The notes under the pieces are model-generated. The model was not told the origin of the DNA, made no database searches, and saw nothing but the letters and a program-made list of their open reading frames with translations. The translations under genes were made by a program, and so were the position numbers. Shown in pieces: positions 1 through 10,400 of a DNA stretch of 64,000 nucleotides (positions within the stretch are counted from its first letter, which is position 1; each line of letters begins with the position of its first letter). This stretch comes from Karstenula rhodostoma CBS 690.94. Lineage: Eukaryota > Ascomycota > Dothideomycetes > Pleosporales > Didymosphaeriaceae. The stretch lies in contig MU001515.1 in the NCBI GenBank assembly GCA_010093485.1, positions 81,518 through 145,517 of the forward strand, written 5' to 3'.

Positions 1-830
1 TAATACCTTATTTACTAATAATATAATTAATAGGAAAAGCTTATAAGGCTATATAATTAAGTTATTTAATAGCCTAATAGTATAGAGGGTAAATAAATAA
101 AATACTATTACTACCTCTATAATAAAGGTAGAACTACTTATTTTATTATAGGTAGCTAAGAAAGCTATCTATATTTTAAGATTATTAAGAGAGCTTAGAA
201 TTATATTACCTAGTTCTATAATTATAATATAATATAATAATTAATAAATAATTTACTTAGTAACTTAGAAAGTATTAAAACTCTAGACTAAGCTCTAATA
301 TATTAATATCTATAATTACTAGCTATAATAAGAAGTCTTTATAGAAATAATTACTATTAAGTATACTAAGTTAACTAAAATAATTACTAATAGACTTATA
401 AAGGTATTACTAGTAAATAAATAGCTAAATTTCTTTAACTAGCTTAAATTAGTTAATATAGAAAATTAAAAAGTAATAAATACTATATTATTTAAAAAAA
501 TCTAAAACTATTTTTACTAAATACTCTAAGCTATTACTTATAATCTAGCTTAAATAATTTAGAGGTACTAAGCTAAGGGGGTATATTAAATTATATATAT
601 ATATTATTACTTATAGTATAGTATATTTACTATTATAGTAAGTTATAATAACTACTAGTAGTAATAGGTAGTAAGTATAAAAGGAGAGGCTAGGATATTT
701 TATACTATTAGAACTAGTATAGAGTACTAAAGTACTATTTAAAAGTATATTTTAGCTAGACTTAGAATAATAATTAATTATAATAATTAGTATAATTATA
801 TAATATATAACTAACCTATCTATATCTATA
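1..830. repeat. AT-rich, RIP-like degraded block
   Basis: Almost pure A/T sequence dominated by TA, CTA and TAG words, with stops in every frame and no coding potential. Composition changes abruptly to near-normal GC around 830-860. This is what repeat-induced point mutation leaves of a transposon in Pezizomycotina. The original element cannot be named because no protein or terminal repeat survives. The following stretch, 831-1153, is ordinary-composition intergenic DNA in which I see nothing. Confidence 0.75.
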
Positions 831-1153
831 GTTTACAGTAATCCATTATTATTCACAGTGGATCTGACAATAAGCTACGTGGTAACCGCCACTGCGCCGC
901 TGAGGCAGTTTCCGCAAATTAGAGATATATCGCCTGGCAGATTGCCCCACTTCAAGCCCGCCGAAGCGCCACCGTAGCCGCCCGGAACTCACAGCCGAAC
1001 ATGGTTATGCCCTAGACTGTCAACGGCTTACCGTTCTAGCTATTACTACGTCGCGAATCCTGCCTTAGGGGAACATGGTGGATTCAATCTGCTTGAGCAT
1101 GTTCATGGCAAAGTGGAGAGTCTACTACCACCTATTAGCCGCCATCATCTCGC

Positions 1154-2191
1154 TCAAGCAAGCAGAGAACCTACTTCCGCATGCGAGTCATGTCCATGTC
1201 TATGTCCATGTTTGTCTATCACTTTACGGGACACTACTTTGTAGTTCGAGTCAACAACCAGAAAACCACTTCCGCATGCGTTGCACAGTGTCTTTGGTCC
1301 CTCGGGCCCTCGCCTCCATTCCGGAGATACAAGGGTCCAGCACGACAAGCACGTGCGTGGTTCCGAGACCTTGGTACCTTTCCTCGCTCGTTGACTCAAC
1401 GCTCTCCTGGGTGTCGTGTTTCTGGATATGAGAATACCAAGGTCCCCAACCATGGTATAACTTGGACCTTTATGACCTTGGGAAGATCGAAGTGGCGGTT
1501 CTGCTGGTAGGTTGTTTGCCTCCGAGGGGACACTCAAGGACAGCTGAGCCGGTGCCGTCTGCGTTGCAGCAAACTGTTCTTGCGACCAGGCTTCGTCGAG
1601 GACGTGATCCAGGCTGTCCAGCGCCATCTCGCTTTCCACTTCTCCGCGCCTCAGCTCGGCCAACTGCTTTGTGAGCCGCTCGTGTTCGATTGTGTGTTGC
1701 AAAACCGAATCGGAAACAGTATCGATTCGGCTTAGATAAGGGCGAGCCATTACGAGAACTTCCAGGTGCCCCCTATCCAGGTGAAGGTTATCTGGATGGA
1801 ACTCCTCTCTCACATACGGACGGCACTGCGACTCGAGAATGACCCAACTGTCGTCGCTTTTGCGGAAGCGGTAGATGGCGCGGAACCGGTTGGCGTGTAA
1901 GATGGCATCTCCAAAGTCTTTGGCGAATACAACGTTATCGTCGGGATGGATGAATTCGTTGACGAAGTGGCCTAGGAGTTCATTTGGTTGGTATCCAGTC
2001 ACTGTCTTGCACGAACGAGAGGCGTAGATGATTCTACCGTCCGCGGACAAAACATGTAGAAAGTCTCTTAACCCATCCAGTATACACTGCGTCCAGTTGC
2101 TAAGCTGCGTGAACTCGTTCAAGGTGACTTTTGCTTTAGGCTCCGTAGAGTTGGTTAGGAGATAAGACGAACTATTACTTTGACCTAGCAT
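1154..2191 (-). CDS. PAS/GATA zinc-finger protein, white-collar-2-like, 3' end altered by an insertion
   Basis: 345 residues from the ATG at 2191. A PAS domain (about residues 30-125, with [11 protein letters not shown] and FIHPDD) is followed by a linker and a GATA finger near residue 280 ([23 protein letters not shown]). PAS plus this finger form is the architecture of WC-2, the partner of the blue-light receptor WC-1; a role in light or clock regulation is inferred from the family. The usual basic tail after NACG (LRWAKK-like in WC-2) is missing. Instead the frame runs into [14 protein letters not shown], which is encoded by a copy of a dispersed repeat (1186-1267), and ends 38 codons later. 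The protein is therefore probably defective in DNA binding, or this is a decaying paralogue beside the AT-rich block. It is shorter than usual for WC-2. Confidence 0.75.
   Translation of the reverse strand: MLGQSNSSSYLLTNSTEPKAKVTLNEFTQLSNWTQCILDGLRDFLHVLSADGRIIYASRSCKTVTGYQPNELLGHFVNEFIHPDDNVVFAKDFGDAILHANRFRAIYRFRKSDDSWVILESQCRPYVREEFHPDNLHLDRGHLEVLVMARPYLSRIDTVSDSVLQHTIEHERLTKQLAELRRGEVESEMALDSLDHVLDEAWSQEQFAATQTAPAQLSLSVPSEANNLPAEPPLRSSQGHKGPSYTMVGDLGILISRNTTPRRALSQRARKGTKVSEPRTCLSCWTLVSPEWRRGPEGPKTLCNACGSGFLVVDSNYKVVSRKVIDKHGHRHGHDSHAEVGSLLA
1186..1267 (-). mobile_element. SINE-like short interspersed repeat, copy A, with 13-bp target duplication
   Basis: An 82-bp insert is bounded by perfect direct repeats of ACTTCCGCATGCG at 1173-1185 and 1268-1280. 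Read on the minus strand, the insert begins GGTTTTCTGGTTG, contains the hairpin ACTACAAAGTAGT followed by GTCCCGTAAAGTG, and ends in four hexamer units of the type ACATGG. The same core recurs at 13567-13732, 36702-36784 and 41536-41613. The opposite strand carries GTTCGAGTC, a Pol III B-box-like word. The element family is not one I can name. Confidence 0.7.
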
Positions 2192-2887
2192 TGCTATTAT
2201 TTAATAAAGAAAGGATTCTGGTTCTTGGTGATATTGCATTGTGAGTTTGGTTTGAATATATAAGCCCTGGTGGCAAATACCCACGCTTTGCATGGGTTTT
2301 TGCGACTCGGAGATACTTAACCTACCTAGTCTGGTTTCCACATGTGGGGCGGTAATATTAACCGGGCCAATAAACGAAAGGTAGCGATTGCGAAGCTTCC
2401 ACTGACAAGGTGCTCTACACTGGAAGTCTTAAACCCTGATGCAGGGACCAAATGTATAAAAAACCTAGAAATTCCTTCTATGACTATTGTAAGTTTAGGT
2501 ATTCTATTGATTTATTTATATATCCCTTACAATCACTCACAACATGCCTCATAGATCAAAGTATTGGGTGCAGGCTACTTATCGCGGTAAATCTTCTTGA
2601 ATATTAAATATAATAACATGTTATTAATAAACCCGGCAACGCCCTTCCCGCCACCGCATCGCATGTCTATGTAGAAAGCGAGTTGGAGAAATGCACATGT
2701 GATGCACATGTGATCGGCGTAGATCTATAGCTCACCGGACCCAGTCGCTTGGTTAGAGCGTTGCGCCTACCCAAGCGATTGAGTCACAAGAGGCTCTATT
2801 AGCGCTGGTACAGCTATGCTCAGCGCCTCCACTGCACTCCTGGAGGTCACATTCTCCCATCCCCTACACCACCCCCTCCGCAATCCC
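2192..2887. other. Intergenic region
   Basis: Spacer between the PAS/GATA gene's 5' end and the Nudix 3' end. It holds a short tandem duplication GCACATGTGAT near 2692-2713. It also holds a hairpin at 2742-2782 (CAGTCGCTTGG pairing with CCAAGCGATTG) whose loop resembles a tRNA D-arm (TGGTTAGAGCG), but no full tRNA can be folded by eye. No gene is supported. Confidence 0.5.
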
Positions 2888-4115
2888 CTAAAGTCTCGAC
2901 GCCTTTCCGTCCCGCCCAAGTATCCTCCCCCTCTCCACAACCCTCACATCCCTCGGCCCCTCCTTCTTAAACTTGGTAGTAACGACCCACTCCCTCATCT
3001 CCCCCCTCACCCCCGCCTTATCCAGCTCCGGCCCCGCATAATCCAGCCTCAACACCGCCGTGTCTCTATCTACACCCCCAATGCCATCCTGCCTGTCTTC
3101 GCCGTAGTCGCCCCGCCCAAGGACCACAGGACTCACGATTGCCTTGCCGAACGCGCCGCCGTCCCCGCCCAGCCACTCAAGTAGCCGCTCCCGTTCGGCT
3201 TGGAGTTCCGCGGTAGACGGCACCGGGGAGGCGGGTGATGTTACGGTTGGCGCGAGCAAAGGCGCGAGGTGCCACGCGAGGAAGTACTGCGGGGGGAAGA
3301 GGATGATGCGGTTCTGGTTGGCCAGATCGATCCATTTGTTGGGCGGGAGGAAGCGTGCGGCTGTGTGTTCGATGCCGCCGTCGTGCGTGGGGTGCGGGAT
3401 GACCATGTCGGCGGCTTCGACGTCGTCTAGCCTTGCTGCCTCGCCGCTTGGTTGCGATTTCGAGGTGGCTGGCGACGTGGACCCCAGCGGGAGGAAGTAG
3501 AGGTACATCTGCGTTGAAAACCGCTTCTTCACGTTCGGCGGCGTGATCCATCGCGTGAATGGGATCAATCCCTCTACATCGGGTTCGCAGCCCCATTTCG
3601 ACAGGAGGTCTGGGAAGAGAATGGTACCGGCGTGCACAGCTCTGCGGCCTTCTTCACGGTCTGCGTCGCTGATGTCGGTGAAGAGCTTGCCGCCTTTGTT
3701 TGCGAGGAGGATTCCGCTTTCTTCGAACGTCTCGCGGATGGCGGCGAGGCGGTATGCGGGCTGGTTTGGGTTTGTGTCTGTGATGCTTGGGGTAGGACCG
3801 TCGTGTTCGGGGGATATGGCGCCGCCGGGGAAGACGTGGGCTGTGTAGTAGGCGGTGTGTTAGTTTGATTCTTCTGAGTGAGAATGAAATGGCGTGTCAC
3901 GAACTATGATTTCCTCAATGAATAGGAGGGAGTTCATGCCCACGACGACGTTCAAATCTGTACATACCACTGCTAAACGCACTCGCAGTCCTCACACGAT
4001 GCAACAATAGCACCTGATTCGTTGGTGAGATTACCAGTACCGACGCGCTGGGAACCGGCACGGGCGGCGTCTTCGGCGGCTTGTCGAGGGGCCTATGATC
4101 CGCGGGACTGGACAT
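2888..4115 (-). CDS. Nudix hydrolase, NUDT19/RP2-like, with PTS1-type C-terminus
   Basis: Two exons, 4115-3968 and 3840-2888, joined across a 127-bp intron (GTATGT...CACAG), giving 366 residues. The ATG at 4115 (MSSPADHRPL) is chosen because it directly precedes the conserved strand ASVLVISPTNQVLLLHR; an in-frame upstream extension has no family-like sequence. The Nudix signature reads FPGGA, then AAIRETFEESGILL, matching GX5EX7REUXEEXGU with the insertion typical of NUDT19-like proteins. The family hydrolyses CoA or acyl-CoA derivatives, and relatives are peroxisomal. The last residues are ASRL, so the terminal SRL fits a PTS1 peroxisome signal. Peroxisomal CoA turnover is therefore the likely role; the exact substrate is not visible. 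Confidence 0.85.
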
Positions 4116-4668
4116 GTTTCCCGTCTGTATAATTGAAGTCGTTGGTGCCGTTCTCCGGTCGAGATGTTGCGCTACAGGTGGTACACGTTTTCGCTGTGTA
4201 TGGATGTGAAGCTCTTGACAAGAGGATCCTCGGGGGAATGCTGTGGCGGGTGGATATGTTACTGCAGTCGTGCGCTTCGACACTAATACTGCGCGAGAGG
4301 GTATGTGAAGAACGCGCATAGCGAGCGGCGATGCGCGGTGTTGGACGTGCTATAGTACGTACTGGCACGTTGGAGCTAAGCATCATACCCTGGCGGGGAA
4401 CTTGGGGAAGATGCCGAGGTCCACCTGGGGAAGATGATTTCATCCCGAGCGACACGAGATCCCGAGTCAACCGGGAGAGACCGGAAAAACATGCAGCATG
4501 CACCGCCAACATGGAGTTGCTAGGGAAGGAGTCATGTTGCAAGAGAAAAAGAACATTCATGGTATCATTGCTTTTGTACCCAACCCAACATAAGCCATCA
4601 GTCATCTCCATATCCTATATAATCAAAGCCAACGAACGCCCCTCATATGCATGCTTTCTTCTTCACGT
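4116..4668. other. Intergenic region, Nudix promoter and IMPDH 3' flank
   Basis: Ordinary-composition spacer. Several short open frames exist on both strands, but none has recognisable homology or splice-consistent extension. No repeat or RNA gene was seen. Confidence 0.5.
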
Positions 4669-6533
4669 CTACGAGTAGAGCTTCTTGTCGAAGCTGTGCA
4701 GACCGTGCACGTTGCCTTCGGCCTGCGCACTTGCAGTTCGGAGCTCGAACCTGACGGTGCCATTCACGACACCCTCCTGTAGCTCCTTCAAGCTCTTCAC
4801 ACCAATATCCTGCAGAGAGTGCTGCACGCCGGCCATGAGGTACGGCACGAACTTGGTGACAGAGCCACGGTCACGCACAGAGCCCGAAACACCCTGCGCG
4901 ACCAGTACGCGGTCGCCCTCGGAGAAGTAGCGTGCAGTTCCGGCGTTGCTGGCCTTCGCGTCCGTGCTGCCGGCTCCGGCCTTCTTATCCTCCATAGCGT
5001 CGATGCTGCCCATGCCACGGTAGGCCTTGACGACCTGGCCGTCGTTGCTAACATAGTACTGACCAGGTGATTCGGTCGTACCAGCGAGCAGACCGCCCAT
5101 CATGACGGTCGTAGCGCCCAGAGCAAGCCCCTTGACGATGTGGCCAACGTTTTGGATACCGCCGTCAGCAATGCAAGGAACGCCGAAGCGCTTGGCGAAT
5201 TGGGTGACGTTGTAGACCGAGGTAGCTTGGGGACGTCCCACAGCCATGACTTCCTGAGTGATGCAAGCACTTCCGCTGCCCATACCGATACGGAGACCGT
5301 CGGCTCCTGCAGCAATCAGAGCAGCGGCTTGGTCCCGAGTGACGACGTTTCCGGCAATCACATCGAGGTTGGGGTGCTTCTCCTTGATGTGCTTGACCAT
5401 CTCGATCATGTACATGGAGTTACCCTGAGAGCTGTCAAGCACGACAATGTCGAGGCCGGCATCGACAAGCTTCTGCAAACGGTTCTTGTCCTCCGGTCGG
5501 GTGCCGATGGCGGCGGCGGCGATAAGCTGCTTCGAGTGGGGAAGCTTGGAGGCGAGAGGATAGTGGAGGTTTTTCATGAGATCGGAGCGGGAAAGAAGGG
5601 CGATGAGGTTGCCCTCCTCGTCAACGATGGGAAGCTTGCCCTTCTTTGACTTGCTGAGGATGTCGTTCGCCTGGCGCAAATCGATGCCAAGGTTGGCAGT
5701 AACGAGCTCAGTAGACATGACGGCGGAGACCGGGTCGTCCAATTTGGCGTGGAACTGCACATCACGAGGGGTGATGATACCGACAAGCTTGGAGCGGAGC
5801 TTTCCGTCCTCTACAATATTCGTCAGTGAATTGTTGCACCACAAGACTCAGAGAACGAGGATTGGTAGAGCGCGGTCAGGTAAATCAAGTTTCCACAGTT
5901 GGCGGAACCGTTGCGGATGAACGAAAGTTAAAAATAAAATGAAATCATCATATGCGGGGCGGAATAAAATGGTGAAAACTCACCAGTGACTGGGAAGCCG
6001 CCGAAGCCCCAGGACTCCTTGAGCGCCTTTGCCTCGCGCACAGTGGTGCTCGGCGAGATGACAACGGGGTCGAGGATGAAGCCGTTCTCGAATCGCTTGA
6101 CCTTGCGCACCATCTCGGCCTGGTCGTCTTGGGAGCAGTTGTGGTGGATTATGCCCAAGCCACCCAGGAGAGCAATGTGAATGGCCATGTTATGTTCCGT
6201 CACAGTATCCATGGGCGAGGAGACGAAGGGCGTCTTGAGGGTGATGCGCTTCGTAATAGGGGTATCGAGGGTGACATCGGCGGCAGGGAAGCCTTGGGTG
6301 CGACATCAGCATGAGGCGTGCTGCTAGGTGGTGAGACTGGACATACCGATGTAGCCAGGAAGCATGAGGAAGTCGTTGTAGGTAAGGCCACCGTTCCTCG
6401 TGGAGTCGACGAGGGTCCTGACGTCGATTCCATCGCGCTCGGGGTACTCGTTCTTGAGCACCTCGAGGGCCTTGGTGAAGTCCAAGGCATCGGCAGCGGA
6501 GTTCGCCATGGCGTCACCGTTGGTGATGGGCAT
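4669..6533 (-). CDS. IMD: IMP dehydrogenase
   Basis: Three exons, 6533-6347, 6292-5984 and 5810-4669, with introns of 54 and 173 bp; all phases agree, giving 545 residues, the usual fungal length. IMPDH converts IMP to XMP with NAD+, the committed step of guanine nucleotide synthesis, in the cytosol. The start is [12 protein letters not shown]. Visible landmarks are [30 protein letters not shown], the CBS pair inserted after [10 protein letters not shown], and the catalytic loop [15 protein letters not shown] with the active-site Cys at about 348. [10 protein letters not shown] and the C-terminal flap region follow. The loop has Ala where many IMPDHs have Ile just before the catalytic Cys. 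It is convergent with nothing; its 5' end faces the IQGAP 5' end across 955 bp. Confidence 0.97.
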
Positions 6534-7488
6534 AACGGGGAAAAGCGACTTGTCGAGAACAGACAAGTGCAGAGGTAAGAAAGAGTGAAGGGGGTAGACC
6601 GTAGTTCGTGGAGGATCTATGGCCGGGCAAAAGCGAGGGCTTTTCCCAAGAGAAGAAAGAAAAGAGAAGAAGCGGGCCGTGGCAGCACTTTTTTTTTCAG
6701 TGGGAGGAGCGGACGAAGGCGCTAAGATAGAGAGGGGTCATCACGTGCGGCTTATCTTAGCGCGCGGCTCGGCTTGGCGAAGAAGGGAGCGCGACCTCGA
6801 GGTGGGAAGGCATCGTGAAGTCTCGAGGTGCATCGGACAATGTCGTCGCGAGTGGCGTGCCTGATGGTGGACGACGGGGAACTGCGGATATTTGCATCGA
6901 GACGGCCAGGGGCAGCAGAGGACACGTGCGGCGCTACAAAGGCAGCGAACTGGGCCTACCTGGCCGGGGCAGAAGAGGACGGCAGTGTGCAGCACGACAG
7001 AAGTGGGCAGCTTGGTCGGACGGAAACAGCGAGGAGCAGCACTGAGTGCCCAGTGGCTTGTTTCGCGCCGGCGAGTGGGGAGAGCTGGAGGCCCGGTACA
7101 TGTCGTGGGCGTTGTCAAGGGCAACCAGCCCGACCTCAGCACGCGGTAAACAACATCTTCACCGCCCGCGCTGCCCAATTCCAGCCTCCACGCCGAAGCC
7201 TTCACAGTCCACGCTGCCATATCGCATTCCTCGTTACTTTCTTTGGTCTTTCAGCGCATGTGCCGACTGCTGGCCTGGTCCCGACCCTTTAGACGCATTA
7301 ATCAATTGCGAGCGTGCTGTGCTTGTTGTGCGGGCAGGCGCCTCCACCCGCCTTGTAATATCGCGGCCGCCAGAACGGCCTCGACATCCTCGATCGACTG
7401 CGACCAACACACACTCGACGTCCAGCGCCGTGCGACGCATGCCTCGCCGCCATATTCTTGACATCTGCTCCCGACATATGCGCTCGCC
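6534..7488. promoter_or_regulatory. Divergent intergenic region, IMPDH / IQGAP
   Basis: 955 bp between two divergently transcribed genes. It contains a short purine-rich tract near 6640-6680 followed by poly-T, and GC-rich sequence with overlapping spurious open frames. The C-rich sequence from 7150 looks like the IQGAP 5' untranslated region. No specific operator can be named. Confidence 0.5.
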
Positions 7489-10400
7489 ATGAGTTATTCG
7501 TACTCGCCCCGCACCCGCCTCGGCCACCAGACCGCGCTGCCGTCGCCCCTCCGCCAGACATCCGTCGCCTCGAATGGCTCCTCGGCATCCTCGCGCGACT
7601 CCGACCCGTTCCCTCCCAGCCGGTCGAGCACCTTCTCCAGCAATGCTTCCGCCACATTTCAGCCCGTGACACTGGGGCACCGCCGCGGTAAGAGCGACGG
7701 CACACCACTCACCCGATCGCAGACCGACTACTTCTCCACCCCCGAAGAGAAGGAGAGCAATACGCTCGACTACACAAGCATGCGAAAAGCGCTGCGGCCG
7801 CTGAAGCAGATCCCGCAAAGCCCCCAGAGCTCGCCTATACCCGAAAAGCCAGCTCGCGTAACAAACAGTCCTACGAACAGTCCTACACGCACCCACACGC
7901 GCGCACAGAGCGTCGACCCGGCGCGCTTCCACTCGTACGACGGCTCCGTCTCCCCTCCCGCCAAACCGCGCCCGCTATCCAGCTCGTACGATGGCTCCGT
8001 TTCCCCTCCCCCCAAACTGCGCCCGCAGTCCAACTCGCTGTCCCACTCGTACGATGGCTCCGTCTCCCCTCCCGCCAGACCGCGCCCGTTGTCCATGGCC
8101 ATCTCGCGCGCTGACTCGATACGGGCACCCACTCGCGATCGTCCACTCAGCACCGCCCACCTCGACCGACCTGAACTGCAACGCTTCCAAAAGTCGTCGA
8201 CCGGCCACCTGCGGACTTTGTCGAAATTCGCCGAGTCTGCATCGGAAGAGGATTTCACCATCAAGTCGCCAGACCAGGAAGTGGTCGGTCTACACGGGCG
8301 CAGAAGGCTGCAGCGGACCGCCTCTGCGCGTGGAAAGAAGGACAGCTCGAGTTGGGGCAGCCGCAACTGGATGGACCAACAGCGGCAATTCTTGCAGGCA
8401 TACGAATATCTCTGTCACATTGGAGAGGCCAAGGAGTGGATAGAAGACATCATCCACAAGGACATCCCGCCCATCGTGGAACTCGAAGAAGCACTAAGAG
8501 ACGGAGTGACACTGGCCGAAGTGGTCGAGTCCATACAAGGGCGAGCGCTCCGCATATTTCGCGACCCAAAGCTCCAGTGGAGGCATTCAAACAACTATGC
8601 CCATTTTTTCAAATTCCTGTCTGATATAGAGTTGCCAGACTTATTCCGCTTCGAGCTGGTCGATCTTTATGAGAAGAAGAACATTCCGAAGGTTATCCAC
8701 TGCATCCACGCGTTGTCTTGGCTTTTGTTCCGCAAAGGCATGATAGATTTCCGCATCGGTAACTTGGTCGGAAAGCTTCAGTTCGAGGATCACGAGCTGG
8801 AAGCCATGCAGAAGGGTCTGGACAAATCTGGGGTTAGCATGCCTAACTTCTCTGGCATGTCAGCGAAGTTTGCGGTAGAGCCGGAGCCGGAGCCGGAGCC
8901 AGAGCCGGAGCCGGAACCTGTAGAGTCGGAGGAAGATCGCATTGACCGCGAGCTGTCCGAGAACGAGGCCACTATCTTGGATCTCCAGGCCCAAATGCGC
9001 GGAGCGTTGGTGCGCATACGGCTTGGCAACATGATGCAGCATCTTTGGGACAACGAAGAGCTCATTGCTGACCTCCAGTCGCGCATCCGCGGAGACTGGG
9101 CTCGTCAGATCGCCTTCTACCGGTTGGATATGCGTCGCTTTGCGATCACCCTACAAAGCGCCGCTCGCGGTTTCCTTATCCGATCGCGGCTACAAGGCGA
9201 AGAGCAATACTGGCGTGACAAGCAGCCGCAGGTGCTCCTCGTTCAGAATCTGTTCCGTGGACGTAAGGCTAGGGCAGAGGTCCAATACACGAAGTCGAAG
9301 ATGCAGCGCCACGAGAACGGCATTCGAGAATTCCAGGCTGCTATCCGAGGTGCACTGCAGCGATTGCGGATTTCCGACCGTTACGAGCAAACACGCGATA
9401 CAGAGCCGGCTGTTCTGCACATGCAGTCCATGATCCGCGGCGCATTACTTCGCCATCAGGTGGATCGAGACCATGCCGAGCTCAAGGAGAACGAGAGCCA
9501 AATCATCGGCCTACAGGCTCTCTCCAGGGCAACGTTCATCCGACAATCCATGCGCGCAGATCAGGAAAACCTTCGCCAGCAGGAATCAATGATTACACTA
9601 CTGCAAGCCGCCGCCCGGGGCGCAATCTCAAGAAAGCAGAATGCAGAGGTGCAGGAGAAGCTGGTAAGCACCGACGTCGATTGGTCCGATCTGCAATCAC
9701 TGGCTCGCGGCAACTTCTTGAGGAGCCTCCTTGCACAACAGCAGGAAGCACTCGAAGCCGAGTTGCCTCAGATCATTGATTTCCAGGCTGTCGCAAGGGG
9801 AGGCCAACTCCGCTCGGAGGTGGCGAACACCCTCGCTCAGCTCAATGACCAAGAGCCTACCGTCATCTCTCTTCAATCTTACATGCGTGGTTTCCTGTCA
9901 CGGCAGAGGCACTTCTCTGATCTCAAGGCTCTACAGGCTCAGACCCCAACTATCCTCGACCTCCAGTCAGCATGCCGGGGTTTCATGCAGCGACAACGCA
10001 CATACGAGACTCTTTGTGCACTCAACAACGAGGAGGCCGAGATCATTCAAATGCAGGCCTGCGCTCGCGCGGTGAATCTACGGATGCACATTGGCTTGAT
10101 CCTTGCCCAAGTCGAGGAGCACGAAGACGCCATCATCGAACTCCAGTCCCTAGCACGGGGAATGATTATACGACAAAAGTTCGTGCAGAAGAAGAAGTTT
10201 TACAAGGAGAACATGGAAAAGGTTATCAAGATCCAGAGTTTCGTGCGTGGACGTCAGCAGGGCGAAGCGTACAAAAGCTTGACCACCGGAAAGAACCCGC
10301 CTGTCTCCACTGTCAAGAACTTTGTCCACCTGCTAAACGATAGCGACATCGATTTCGATGAAGAAATCGGTATGTTGAATATTCCGTGTTCCTGGACGTT

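Noticed and set aside
2735..2800. tRNA-like D-arm (TGGTTAGAGCG) in a hairpin
   Set aside because: No acceptor stem, B box or anticodon arm could be fitted; at most a tRNA-derived fragment.
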